This document shows positions 14,963 through 22,256 of a stretch of DNA of 64,000 bases, piece by piece. The stretch is from Elusimicrobia bacterium GWB2_63_22 (GTDB lineage: Bacteria > Elusimicrobiota > Elusimicrobia > Elusimicrobiales > UBA9959): positions 1 through 64,000 of the forward strand of contig MGUA01000011.1 in NCBI GenBank assembly GCA_001799735.1. The letters run 5' to 3'. The translations under genes and the position numbers were made by a program. The notes beneath the pieces were generated by a model that worked only from the letters and a program-made list of their open reading frames with translations, had not been told where the DNA came from and ran no database searches. How positions within the stretch are numbered: the stretch's first letter is position 1; every line of letters begins with the position of its first letter.

Positions 14963-15256
14963 ATGGCCGACGCTAAAAAACTCGCCGAACAACTGAAAAA
15001 ACTTAACGAGCTGCGCGGCCCGGTGCCGCAGGCTTTGCGAGACCAGGTGGCCGCGCAGAACAAGGCGCAGAAAGCTATCCTCGACGCGCTGAAGGGCGGC
15101 CCCAAGACGGCGCCGGAACTGGCCGCCGCCGCCGGCCTGCCGGCTGACAAGGCCCTCTGGTACCTGGTGGGCCTGCGCAAGTACGGCAAGATAGCCGACG
15201 TGGCCGGCCGCGGGGATTATCCCAAATACGAACTGAAAGCCGGGGAGGCCAAATAA
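14963..15256 (+). CDS. Small winged-helix-like protein inside the Qmo-like operon
   Basis: 97 residues: a charged N-terminal helix (residues 1-35) and a compact helical domain with a winged-helix look (QKAILDALKGGPKTAPELAA, then ADKALWYLVGLRKYGKIADV and a YPKYEL strand). There are no cysteines. It is tightly packed, one base after the HdrA gene and overlapping the QmoC-like start (TAATG), so it is more likely a complex accessory or stability factor than a free regulator. DNA binding is possible. I do not know a named family. Confidence 0.7.
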   Translation: MADAKKLAEQLKKLNELRGPVPQALRDQVAAQNKAQKAILDALKGGPKTAPELAAAAGLPADKALWYLVGLRKYGKIADVAGRGDYPKYELKAGEAK

Positions 15257-16356
15257 TGAAGGTCAACCCGGAACTCATCGACGAGATAAAGAAGTACGGC
15301 GCTTTCGACATTTCCGCCTGCTTTAACTGCGGCAACTGCACCGCCGTCTGTCCGCTGTCCAAAGAGGACGCCTCCTTCCCGCGCAAACTTATCCGCGCCG
15401 GCCACGTCGGTATGGAAGAGAAGATCACTTCCGCCATCGAGCCCTGGCATTGTTACTACTGCGGCGAATGCTCGGCCACCTGCCCGCGCGAGGCCCAGCC
15501 CGGCGAGTACATGATGGCGCTGCGCCGCTACCTGATAGCCAAGTACGACATCACCGGCCTGTCCTCTATCTTTTATAAGAACGGCTGGCTGCAGACCTGG
15601 CTGGCCCTGGGCCTGCTCGCGGCCTTCTACTGGCTCTATAGCTCCTACACCGGCGACTTCGGGGTCCTGGCCGGCAGGATAGAGTTGGCCTTCCCCGTCT
15701 ATGTCACGGTAGCGCTGGGCGGCTACATAATAAACATGTACCGCTACGCCATAGTAAAACCGCTCGGCGGCATAAAGGCCTCGCTCAAGCCCGCGCATAT
15801 CTACGAGACCTTCGTGCACGGCTTCACGCAGAAGAACTTTAACGGCTGCGAGGAGACGGACTGGACCCGCTGGATAGCGCATCTGCTGGTGATGAGCGGC
15901 TACGTGCTGACGCTGCTGATCTCCAACCTGCACCTGCTGTCGCCGCTGGACAAGCATTACACTCTGTTCAGCCCGGTAAGCCTGCTGGTCTGGTACGCGG
16001 GTTTGGCTATTATCGTCGGCGGCGGCTCCATGTCGCTGCGCCGCGTGTTCAAGAGCGCGGAGTCTTCCAAGTTCTCGCACCCGAGCGACTGGCTGTTCGT
16101 GGTTACGATGTTCCTCATCGGCGCGAGCCTGCTGGCCACGCATTACCTTAATGTCGTCTACGGCACGTCGCACCCGCTGCTCGACCAGGTCTACAGGTTC
16201 AATATCGCCGTGGAGACGGTGTGGATCCTGCTCATTGTGCCGTTCACCAAGTGGATACACATCTTCTTCCGCCCGCTGGCGGTCTATTTTCAGCACATTA
16301 GAAAGGAAGCGGAGGCCGGTACGGCTTTCACGCTTCAACTGGGAGACTCAAAATGA
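15256..16356 (+). CDS. qmoC: QmoC-like HdrC-HdrE fusion, membrane quinone-reactive subunit
   Basis: 366 residues. The N-terminal HdrC domain has two [4Fe-4S] motifs, CFNCGNCTAVCP and CYYCGECSATCP. The rest is a membrane domain of about five or six helices from residue 112 on, of the HdrE/NarI cytochrome b kind, with histidines available for haem. Fusion of HdrC and HdrE defines QmoC. It anchors the two HdrA-like proteins and links them to the quinone pool. The end overlaps the next ATG (ATGA). Confidence 0.85.
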   Translation: MKVNPELIDEIKKYGAFDISACFNCGNCTAVCPLSKEDASFPRKLIRAGHVGMEEKITSAIEPWHCYYCGECSATCPREAQPGEYMMALRRYLIAKYDITGLSSIFYKNGWLQTWLALGLLAAFYWLYSSYTGDFGVLAGRIELAFPVYVTVALGGYIINMYRYAIVKPLGGIKASLKPAHIYETFVHGFTQKNFNGCEETDWTRWIAHLLVMSGYVLTLLISNLHLLSPLDKHYTLFSPVSLLVWYAGLAIIVGGGSMSLRRVFKSAESSKFSHPSDWLFVVTMFLIGASLLATHYLNVVYGTSHPLLDQVYRFNIAVETVWILLIVPFTKWIHIFFRPLAVYFQHIRKEAEAGTAFTLQLGDSK

Positions 16357-16685
16357 AAAAAGCCGGAATAATACGCTGTCAGCAGACCGAAGATATCTGC
16401 CCCGGCACCACGGACTTCAAGTGCGCGGCCGCGGGTAAGGGCTCTTTCGCCGAGACCGGCCCTGTGGAAATAGTGGGTTTCGTCTCCTGCGGCGGCTGCC
16501 CCGGCAAGCGGGCGGTGGGCCGCGCCGAAGAGCTGGTGGCGCGCGGCGCCGAAGTATTGGCGCTGGCCTCCTGCATTAAGAACGGCAACCCCATCGGCTT
16601 TCCCTGCCCGCACGCCGAGGCGATGAAGGCCGCGATAGTAAAGAAGGTGGGCGACAAGGTTAAATTTTTAGATTACACGCATTGA
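16353..16685 (+). CDS. CGGC-domain protein
   Basis: 110 residues matching the CGGC domain: IIRCQQTEDICPGTTDF at the start, then VSCGGCPGKRAVGRAEEL, then ASCIKNGNPIGFPCPH. Eight or so cysteines suggest metal or Fe-S binding; the family is common in anaerobes and its function is unproven. It is coupled by ATGA to the QmoC-like gene with GGGAGA upstream, so it probably serves that complex as an electron-transfer or assembly protein. Confidence 0.85.
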   Translation: MKKAGIIRCQQTEDICPGTTDFKCAAAGKGSFAETGPVEIVGFVSCGGCPGKRAVGRAEELVARGAEVLALASCIKNGNPIGFPCPHAEAMKAAIVKKVGDKVKFLDYTH

Positions 16686-16690
16686 ATTAT

Positions 16691-16734
16691 GGGGACACAA
16701 TACTTAATTCAGCCGAATTAAGTATTGTGTCCCC
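16691..16734. repeat. REP-like perfect palindrome (GGGGACACAATACTTAATTC type)
   Basis: Arms GGGGACACAATACTTAATTC (16691-16710) and their exact complement (16715-16734) around AGCC. I recall this sequence class as scattered REP-type palindromes tied to REP-associated (RAYT) transposases. It lies between the CGGC and DsrE-like genes; no T run follows, so it is not a normal terminator, but it could damp or stabilise the transcript. Confidence 0.75.
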
Positions 16735-16766
16735 GGATTTAGGATTACACTCACTAAGGAGACAAT

Positions 16767-17318
16767 ATGGCTGATATTAAAGAACTGGAAGCGCAGATAG
16801 CGGCCCTTAAAGCCGACGTGGACACCCTCAAGGCCAACGCGCCGGAGGACAAGCTCTCCATGGTGGTAATGAGCGGCGATATGGATAAACTCCTCGCCTC
16901 TTTCATCATCGCCACAGGCGCGGCCGCGATGTTCGAGAAGGTGGTGATGTTCTTTACCTTCTGGTCCATCCCGGCCCTGAAGGACCCCAAGAAGACCGTC
17001 TCCAAGGACACGGTCTCCAAGATGTTCGAGCTGATGCTGCCCAACGGGGCGGCCGGCACCAAGCTCAGCCAGATGAACATGGGAGGCATGGGCAAGGCCA
17101 TGATCAAGTCCATCATGAAGAAGCACAACGTGATGACGCTCGGGCAGCTGATGAAGACCGCCGCCGACTCCGGCGTGCAGATCTACGTCTGCCAGATGAG
17201 CATGGACCTGATGGGCTACAAGATGGAGGAGATGATAGATTACCCGAACCTCAAGAGCGCCGGCGTGGGCAAGTTCCTGGCCGAGGCCGGCAGCAGCAAG
17301 TCTTCGCTGTTTATATAA
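16767..17318 (+). CDS. DsrE/DsrF-like (DsrE2-type) sulfur-transfer protein
   Basis: 183 residues: a coiled N-terminal helix (IKELEAQIAALKADVDTLK, about 4-24), then a DsrE-like alpha/beta domain (LSMVVMSGDMDKLLASFIIA onward), a Met/Gly-rich middle, and the conserved cysteine in IYVCQMSMDLMGY near residue 144, the place of the persulfide-carrying Cys in DsrE2 proteins. Such proteins exchange sulfane sulfur with TusA, encoded upstream. AAGGAGA precedes the ATG. The N-terminal coil is an extension typical of the DsrE2 subgroup. Confidence 0.85.
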   Translation: MADIKELEAQIAALKADVDTLKANAPEDKLSMVVMSGDMDKLLASFIIATGAAAMFEKVVMFFTFWSIPALKDPKKTVSKDTVSKMFELMLPNGAAGTKLSQMNMGGMGKAMIKSIMKKHNVMTLGQLMKTAADSGVQIYVCQMSMDLMGYKMEEMIDYPNLKSAGVGKFLAEAGSSKSSLFI

Positions 17319-17342
17319 TTTCGGAAAATTAACGGAGGAAAA

Positions 17343-18539
17343 ATGAAAAAATCGGTTAACGTGTTTGCTGCGGCGTTCGTTATAACCGGCCTCGCGGTCA
17401 ACGTTTTCGCCACCAACGGCGACAACATGATCGGCGTGGGGCCCACTTCCCGCGCCATGGGCGGTACCGGCATAGCCGCCCCCCAGGACGCCATCAGCGC
17501 CATCTTCTCCAACCCGGCGGCGATGTCGCAGATGGAGGGTTCGCAGTTCAATTTCGCCGGCACCTATTTCGCCCCGACTGTGAAGGCTAAAGTCGTGTCG
17601 CCCCCGCCAGCCGCCGGCGTGGGTAACTGGAGCGACGAGAGCCAGGACGCGGCTTACGCCATTCCCGCCATCGGCCTCTCTACCCCGATGAACGACAGGA
17701 TGATGTTCGGCATAGCCGCCTACGGCGTCTCCGGCATGGGCGTGGATTACCGCGACCAGGACCCGATGGACACCAACACCAAGGTGTCCGTTATGAAGTT
17801 CGTCCCGGCCGTCTCTTATAAGAACGGGAACTTTTCCTACGGCGCCGGCCTCGACATAGACTACCAGGCTGCCGACTTCGGCCAGGGGATGTCCCATAAT
17901 TACGCCGTCGGCGTGCGCCTGGGCGCGGCTTACGCGTATGAGAAATGGGCTTTCGGCCTTACCTGCGTTACTCCGCAGAACGTAAAGCACGAGCGCATCT
18001 ACGACTTCGACTCCAACGGCACTTACGATACCCTGAAGCTGGAGAACCCGGCGCAGTTCGGTTTCGGCGCCGCCTATAAGGGGATGGATAAGTGGTTATT
18101 CTCCGCGGACGTAAAATACATAGACTGGGCTAACGCCGACGGCTATAGCGACTTCGACTGGGAGAGCCAGACCGTGGTCGGCCTGGGCGTACAGAACAAG
18201 ACCACCGACAAGCTGACCATGCGCGCCGGCTGGAACTACGGCAAGAGCCCCCTAAAGAAGCATAACGGCTTCAATGCCGCTACCACTACCGCCGTGCAGG
18301 GCACCGCGATGAGCACCTTCGGCTACGAGTATTTCCGCGTGATCGGCTTCCCCGGCGTAGTGGAGCATCACCTGACGCTGGGCGCGGGCTACGAGTTCTC
18401 GCCCAAGTTCACGCTCAACCTGGGTTTCAAGAAGGCCCTGGCCAAGAAGATAACCGAGCGGGACAGCTCCGGCGCCATCACCCTGGAGTCCGAGCTCTCC
18501 GAAGTTGCCTACGACCTCGGCCTCACCTTCAAGTTCTAA
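17343..18539 (+). CDS. FadL/OmpP1-family outer-membrane porin
   Basis: 398 residues with a signal peptide (cleavage near FATNG) and the FadL-type N-terminal plug: GPTSRAMGGTGIAAPQDAIS followed by the SNPAAM motif. The rest alternates as a beta-barrel and ends in LGLTFKF, a C-terminal aromatic as outer-membrane proteins require. FadL proteins let hydrophobic substrates cross the outer membrane. As last gene of the sulfur unit, 24 bases after the DsrE-like gene with GGAGGAAAA, it may import a hydrophobic sulfur compound; that is inference. A terminator follows. Confidence 0.85.
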   Translation: MKKSVNVFAAAFVITGLAVNVFATNGDNMIGVGPTSRAMGGTGIAAPQDAISAIFSNPAAMSQMEGSQFNFAGTYFAPTVKAKVVSPPPAAGVGNWSDESQDAAYAIPAIGLSTPMNDRMMFGIAAYGVSGMGVDYRDQDPMDTNTKVSVMKFVPAVSYKNGNFSYGAGLDIDYQAADFGQGMSHNYAVGVRLGAAYAYEKWAFGLTCVTPQNVKHERIYDFDSNGTYDTLKLENPAQFGFGAAYKGMDKWLFSADVKYIDWANADGYSDFDWESQTVVGLGVQNKTTDKLTMRAGWNYGKSPLKKHNGFNAATTTAVQGTAMSTFGYEYFRVIGFPGVVEHHLTLGAGYEFSPKFTLNLGFKKALAKKITERDSSGAITLESELSEVAYDLGLTFKF

Positions 18540-18557
18540 AAGAAGGCTATGAATGCG

Positions 18558-18583
18558 AAAAGGGCGGCCCAGGCCGCCCTTTT
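18558..18583. terminator. Bidirectional terminator between the porin and the receiver gene
   Basis: AAAAGGGCGGCC and GGCCGCCCTTTT form a 12-base stem with a two-base centre, giving T-rich tails on both strands. It serves the plus-strand porin and the minus-strand receiver gene. Confidence 0.85.
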
Positions 18584-18597
18584 CTATGCGCCAGGGC

Positions 18598-18960
18598 TCA
18601 GGCCAGCAGGGCTGAGACGGTGCTGATAAGCTCTTCTGAATTAAAAGGCTTTCCAAAGCAGGCCTGTATGCCGTGCCGAGCCGCTGTTTCCAGCAGCTCT
18701 TCGCTGGTCAGAGAACCGCTTATCAGCACCGCTTTCGTATGCTTGTCGCTTCTTTTTAGTTTCCTGATAAGCTCCGTCCCTTCTCCATCCCCCAGGTTGA
18801 AATCGGTGATGATCAGGTCAAAAGCGTTGGCGGCAGTCAGCTCCAGGGCCTCGGTCAGCGAAGCGGCCATGGAAACGGCGTAGCCCCCCGAGGAGAAGAC
18901 ACGGGAGTACAGCTTCCTCATGGAGGCTTCGTCATCTACGATAAGCAGCGTCTTGGCCAT
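18598..18960 (-). CDS. Stand-alone response-regulator receiver protein
   Basis: 120 residues, one CheY-like receiver domain: acidic Asp9/Asp10, phospho-acceptor Asp53 in ITDFNLGDGEG, Ser81 and Lys104 in GKPF. There is no output domain, so it must act by protein contact. GGAGGA precedes the ATG. Its upstream region carries a copy of the sigma-type promoter motif shared with the divergent ECF sigma gene, so the two are probably co-regulated. No kinase is adjacent. Confidence 0.9.
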   Translation of the reverse strand: MAKTLLIVDDEASMRKLYSRVFSSGGYAVSMAASLTEALELTAANAFDLIITDFNLGDGEGTELIRKLKRSDKHTKAVLISGSLTSEELLETAARHGIQACFGKPFNSEELISTVSALLA

Positions 18961-18971
18961 ATGTCCTCCAA

Positions 18972-19006
18972 GGTTAAGACGCGCGGCGGGGCAAAAAGGT
19001 TTAGCC
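18972..19006 (-). promoter_or_regulatory. Candidate ECF promoter of the receiver gene
   Basis: Minus strand GGCTAAACC (19006-18998), a 17-base spacer, then GTCTTAACC (18980-18972). The first block differs by one base from GACTAAACC at 19033 and 20654 and the GTC falls at the same spacing. Confidence 0.6.
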
Positions 19007-19032
19007 GCTTTGTTTAATATAATTTAGCGGGG

Positions 19033-19067
19033 GACTAAACCAAACCCCGCACTTGGGCGTCAGTATA
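19033..19067 (+). promoter_or_regulatory. Candidate autoregulated promoter of the ECF sigma gene
   Basis: GACTAAACC (19033-19041), a 17-base spacer, GTCAGTATA (19059-19067). The promoter at 20654-20688 is the same in both blocks except for one base, at the same spacing. Confidence 0.7.
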
Positions 19068-19079
19068 CTTGTGGAAACA

Positions 19080-19649
19080 ATGACCAGAACGGAAAAACCA
19101 GCGGAGAGCCCGGCCGGGCAGGAAGAAGACGTGCTGAACCGGCTGGTGGCGGAGCACCAGCGGCAGGTGTATTCCCTGGCGCTGCGCCTCACCGGCAATG
19201 CCGCCGCGGCGGACGATATAACGCAGGAAACTTTTATTTCCGCCTGGCGTCACTTAAAAGGCTTCCGCGGCGAAAGTTCTTTAAAAACCTGGCTGCTGCG
19301 CATTGCGGCCAACAAGGTCCGCTCCTACTGGCGCTGGAAAAAGCTGCGCTCCTGGGTGGGGCTGGGAACCAGGGACGAGGACGGGGAGGGCGCCGCGTTG
19401 GAAGACCTGCTGCCGGACGATCCGGCAGGGCGCCCCGAGCAGGCCGCGCTGGCAGCCGATCTTGAACGCCGCGTGCAGAAGGCCATAAACCTGCTGCCGA
19501 CGCGACAGAGGGAAGTGGCGGTGCTGAGGGCTCAGGGTTTGGCGCTGGCCGAAATAGGCGCAGCGCTGGGAATGGCCGAAGGTACGGTAAAAGCACATTG
19601 GTTCGAAGCCAGGCGCAAACTTGAGGTTTCCCTGGGGGAATATTTATGA
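19080..19649 (+). CDS. ECF (sigma-70 region 2/4) RNA polymerase sigma factor
   Basis: 189 residues. Region 2 (about 22-90) includes HQRQVYSLALRLTGN and DDITQETFISAWRHLKGF; region 4 (about 130-180) includes LPTRQREVAVLRAQGLALAE and the recognition helix AEGTVKAHWFEARRKL. The linker between them is acidic. I chose ATG 19080; GTG 19071 and TTG 19053 in frame would be inside or next to the promoter. Its stop overlaps the next gene (ATGA), as usual for a sigma with its anti-sigma. Confidence 0.9.
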   Translation: MTRTEKPAESPAGQEEDVLNRLVAEHQRQVYSLALRLTGNAAAADDITQETFISAWRHLKGFRGESSLKTWLLRIAANKVRSYWRWKKLRSWVGLGTRDEDGEGAALEDLLPDDPAGRPEQAALAADLERRVQKAINLLPTRQREVAVLRAQGLALAEIGAALGMAEGTVKAHWFEARRKLEVSLGEYL

Positions 19650-19945
19650 AAGACGAAGAGAAAGAGGAAAGGCTGGTCTCGCTGCTGGCCGCCCGCCGGA
19701 GCGAAGCTTTCTGGGCGGCCCAGCGGGCGCGCATAACCGCCGGCGCCCTGCAAAAGAGCGGACCGGCGCGCGCCTGGCTGCTGGCCCCGGCGGCCGCCGC
19801 GGCCGCGTTGCTTATCGTACTGCTGGCCAAACCCCGCTTGCCCGTCCCTGCCCCGGAAACCGTTGTCAGTACCGCGTTCCTGGAGCATCTGGACCTGCTG
19901 GATGATATGGACGTGCTTGAGGCCGTCTCAGAGGAAGAGTTATGA
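19646..19945 (+). CDS. Putative anti-sigma factor, single membrane span
   Basis: 99 residues with a charged cytoplasmic N-terminus (MKDEEKEERLVSLLAARRSE), one membrane segment (about 45-61, WLLAPAAAAAALLIVLLA) and a periplasmic tail with acidic LEHLDLLDDMDVLEAVSEEE. Position, translational coupling to the sigma gene and topology argue for the anti-sigma role, although there is no zinc-binding HxxxCxxC motif. The periplasmic tail resembles a segment of the next protein (LDFFSDFELLSNLEILEN). Confidence 0.65.
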   Translation: MKDEEKEERLVSLLAARRSEAFWAAQRARITAGALQKSGPARAWLLAPAAAAAALLIVLLAKPRLPVPAPETVVSTAFLEHLDLLDDMDVLEAVSEEEL

Positions 19946-20244
19946 GGAAAAGATACCTGACTTCGCTGCTTGGCGTGGCGCTGGCCGCGGCGGCCATGGC
20001 CGCCGCCGTTAACGCCCCCGCGGAGGTGATCGACAACCTGGATTTTTTCAGCGACTTCGAGCTGCTGTCCAACCTGGAGATCCTGGAGAATGACGGTCCG
20101 GACGGCGAGCTGGCCGTCCCGGCGGGCGGGGCTGTCCTCTCGACCGCAACTTTTACCGCGCTGGTTTCCACGCGCACCGTAGCCATCTCGTCCGGAACCG
20201 TCGCACTGTCAACTTCTACGCGGAGGCCTTATGAAAAGCGCTAA
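19942..20244 (+). CDS. Small exported protein of the ECF operon
   Basis: 100 residues with a signal peptide (residues 1-23 or so, ALAAAAMAAAVNAPA), then an acidic hydrophobic segment VIDNLDFFSDFELLSNLEIL and a Thr/Ser/Val-rich tail. It is coupled to the anti-sigma by ATGA. The LDFF/LEIL pattern echoes the anti-sigma periplasmic tail, so the two may interact; that is inference. The family is unknown to me. Confidence 0.6.
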   Translation: MRKRYLTSLLGVALAAAAMAAAVNAPAEVIDNLDFFSDFELLSNLEILENDGPDGELAVPAGGAVLSTATFTALVSTRTVAISSGTVALSTSTRRPYEKR

Positions 20245-20650
20245 CTATATCTTAATGATCGCGTTCCTTATATCCGCCGGAGCTCCCGTCTCCGCCGGCG
20301 AGGAACCGCCGCAGACCCCGAAACAGGCGGCCTGGGAAAAACTCCCGGAAACGGAAAAGGCCAGGGTGCTGGCCAACTATGAAAAATGGAAAGGCCTGGA
20401 CGAAGAGAAAAAGGCCGAGATAAAAGAGAAATTCGTTAAATTCAGTTCACTGCCTAAAGAGCGGCAGGCCGAGCTCCGTTCGCGCTGGGCCCGGTTTCAG
20501 ACCATGCCGGAGGGCGAGCGCCAGAAGCTGCTTAAAAAATTTAAAAAATGGAAACAGCTCTCCAAAACGCGCCGCGACGAGCTGCGCCGCGAGTACCGGC
20601 AGCAGAAAAAATCCGAAAGGCGTTCGGGCGGCGGCCGGGGGCGGCGCTAA
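20231..20650 (+). CDS. DUF3106-type exported repeat protein
   Basis: 139 residues with a signal peptide (cleavage near VSAGE). The mature part has four helical units of about 22 residues with the pattern W/F-x-x-L-(6)-L-x-x-x-F/W (for example KWKGLDEEKKAEIKEKF and KFSSLPKERQAELRSRW), then a basic RRSGGGRGRR tail. This matches DUF3106, found beside ECF sigma factors and related to Spy/CpxP-like periplasmic helices. It overlaps the previous gene by 14 bases. Probable role: periplasmic stress chaperone or metal binder. Confidence 0.75.
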   Translation: MKSANYILMIAFLISAGAPVSAGEEPPQTPKQAAWEKLPETEKARVLANYEKWKGLDEEKKAEIKEKFVKFSSLPKERQAELRSRWARFQTMPEGERQKLLKKFKKWKQLSKTRRDELRREYRQQKKSERRSGGGRGRR

Positions 20651-20653
20651 GGC

Positions 20654-20688
20654 GACTAAACCTTTTGCCTGCCAGCGGGGTCAGTGTA
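20654..20688 (+). promoter_or_regulatory. Candidate ECF promoter of the charged-protein gene
   Basis: GACTAAACC (20654-20662), a 17-base spacer, GTCAGTGTA (20680-20688). Both blocks repeat the sigma gene's own promoter. It lies 37 bases before the ATG at 20726. Confidence 0.75.
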
Positions 20689-20725
20689 TAGAGCGGCATG
20701 GGCCGCAGTAACTTAAGGAGGACTT

Positions 20726-21277
20726 ATGAAGACCAGGATAATGAGCATAGCGGCCCTCAGCCTTGTTTCTGTTTTTTTCGCGGCGGCGGCAGTAAGCGCC
20801 GAGGATGCGGTTAAAGAGCAGGACAAGCTGCAGGTGCAGGACAAGCTGCAGACCCAGGAGCAGGCGCGCGAGAAGGTCATGCTGAAAGATGGTTCCGGGG
20901 ACGGCCTGGAGACGAAAACCAGGACGCGCGCCCGCAAAGGCGGGGAGAACGCCAATGGCGAGGCCGCCCGCGAGCGGGCCGAGAACGCCGGCGAAGAGAA
21001 ATCTCTTAAGACCGGCCTGGACCGCGCCGATGAGGCCGCGGGCGAGAACGGGCAGCAGGGGCGCGATACGGCGCGCGAAAAGCAGGGTAATGCCGGCGAG
21101 GAGAAGGCGCTGAAGAAGGCCGAAAAAGCCGGGGCGAAGGGCGAAAAAGCGCTGAAGAAACAGGAGCGCAAGCAGGAGAAGAAGGCCGTGAAGGAACAGC
21201 GGCGCGAAAGGAAGCAGGAACGCAATGAGATCCGTTCAGAGAAGCGCCAGGGTCGCCGCGGTGGCGGCAAGCGTTAA
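20726..21277 (+). CDS. Exported highly charged low-complexity protein
   Basis: 183 residues: a signal peptide (cleavage near AVSAED) and a mature chain dominated by Lys, Glu, Arg, Gln and Ala. A tandem QDKLQVQDKLQTQEQ opens it, Gly/Asn spacers such as GENANGEAARERAENAGEEK follow, and the end is nearly all Lys/Arg/Glu/Gln (KKQERKQEKKAVKEQRRERK). It should be a long helix or disordered polyampholyte in the periplasm. An ECF promoter and an AAGGAGGA site precede it, so it is probably a stress-induced output of the sigma factor. The family is unknown. Confidence 0.7.
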   Translation: MKTRIMSIAALSLVSVFFAAAAVSAEDAVKEQDKLQVQDKLQTQEQAREKVMLKDGSGDGLETKTRTRARKGGENANGEAARERAENAGEEKSLKTGLDRADEAAGENGQQGRDTAREKQGNAGEEKALKKAEKAGAKGEKALKKQERKQEKKAVKEQRRERKQERNEIRSEKRQGRRGGGKR

Positions 21278-21334
21278 CCAGAGTCCGGCCAAGCCGCCGT
21301 TCCCGGGAGGGAGCGGCGGCCAAAAGGGGAAAAT

Positions 21335-22204
21335 ATGAAGAGACGGCTTGTTACCGCCTTGTTTTTTTTGTTCTCGGTTTCACCGGCGCTGGCCTATACC
21401 GACGCCGGCGGCAAGTACACCGCAGGGCCGGACGGCTACTCCGGCATCAACATCTTCGCCGAATGGGGCGACGACGACTATTATCTGCGGCCCTCGCTGA
21501 ACACCTACAGCAGTGACCTGTCCGACAGGAATTCCACTTATTCCCTGGGCGGCGGCCTGGACCGCGGCCGCTGGAGCGCCGGGGCCGAGCTGTCTTTCGC
21601 TCCCGAGAAGGACGGCTATACCAACACGGCCCTTTACGGCGACCTCTCCTGCAGGCTTCTGCCGGAGCCGGAGGAGGACGCGGCCCTGGAGGACGTTTCT
21701 CTCGGCGTCTTCGCTGGGTTCACCGCGCATGAAGACAGCTACGCGCTTTCCACCACTACCGTGTCCGACGGCGGCGGGCGGCGGCAGCCCGGCTCGGCGC
21801 TGAGTTCCGCCTTCGAGCTGGGGCAGACCGATTACGGCCTTACCGCGGCGGTAAAGCTCTACGGTATCCGGGCCAGCGGGCGTTTCTCCAAGACCAGCTA
21901 CGACAAGGATGTTACCGCTGACTCCCGCCAGCTGCCTGTGGACATCGGCAGCATAGGCACCAGCGGCTTTCCCGACACCGCGGTCTCCGGCCGCATCCGG
22001 CTGCCCGGCCTGCCCCTGGCCCCGGAAGCCGGCTACACTAAAACCACCTACCTGCTGGACCAGCCAGATTCCGAGTCCTTCACCGCCGGCTTGTCGCTGA
22101 AGGTAGGCGCCGCCGAGCTCTCGGCCGGCTGGGAAGGCTTTAACCCCGGCGGCGGCGACGGCAGGAGCAATTATTATTCGGTCGGGCTGACGCTGTCGTT
22201 CTAG
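21335..22204 (+). CDS. Outer-membrane beta-barrel protein
   Basis: 289 residues with a signal peptide (cleavage after SPALA) and about twelve alternating amphipathic strands (YYLRPSLNTYSSDLS, STYSLGGGLDRGRWSAGAEL and so on), ending in YYSVGLTLSF, a terminal Phe typical of BAM substrates. It follows the charged-protein gene by 57 bases with AGGGGAAA and no terminator between, so it probably shares the ECF promoter. The substrate is unknown. A terminator follows. Confidence 0.7.
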   Translation: MKRRLVTALFFLFSVSPALAYTDAGGKYTAGPDGYSGINIFAEWGDDDYYLRPSLNTYSSDLSDRNSTYSLGGGLDRGRWSAGAELSFAPEKDGYTNTALYGDLSCRLLPEPEEDAALEDVSLGVFAGFTAHEDSYALSTTTVSDGGGRRQPGSALSSAFELGQTDYGLTAAVKLYGIRASGRFSKTSYDKDVTADSRQLPVDIGSIGTSGFPDTAVSGRIRLPGLPLAPEAGYTKTTYLLDQPDSESFTAGLSLKVGAAELSAGWEGFNPGGGDGRSNYYSVGLTLSF

Positions 22205-22220
22205 GACGGGCAGCCCGGTA

Positions 22221-22245
22221 AAAGGCCGCCCCGGGCGGCCTTTTT
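22221..22245 (+). terminator. Intrinsic terminator after the beta-barrel gene
   Basis: AAAGGCCGC and GCGGCCTTT form a 9-base stem with a CCCCGG-type loop followed by TT. Confidence 0.75.
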
Positions 22246-22256
22246 GGCGTCATGCG

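Noticed and set aside
16691-16734. Palindrome as a terminator for the Qmo-like operon
   Set aside because: The 3' flank reads GGATTTAGG, not a T run, and the downstream gene continues the operon theme with a good ribosome binding site.
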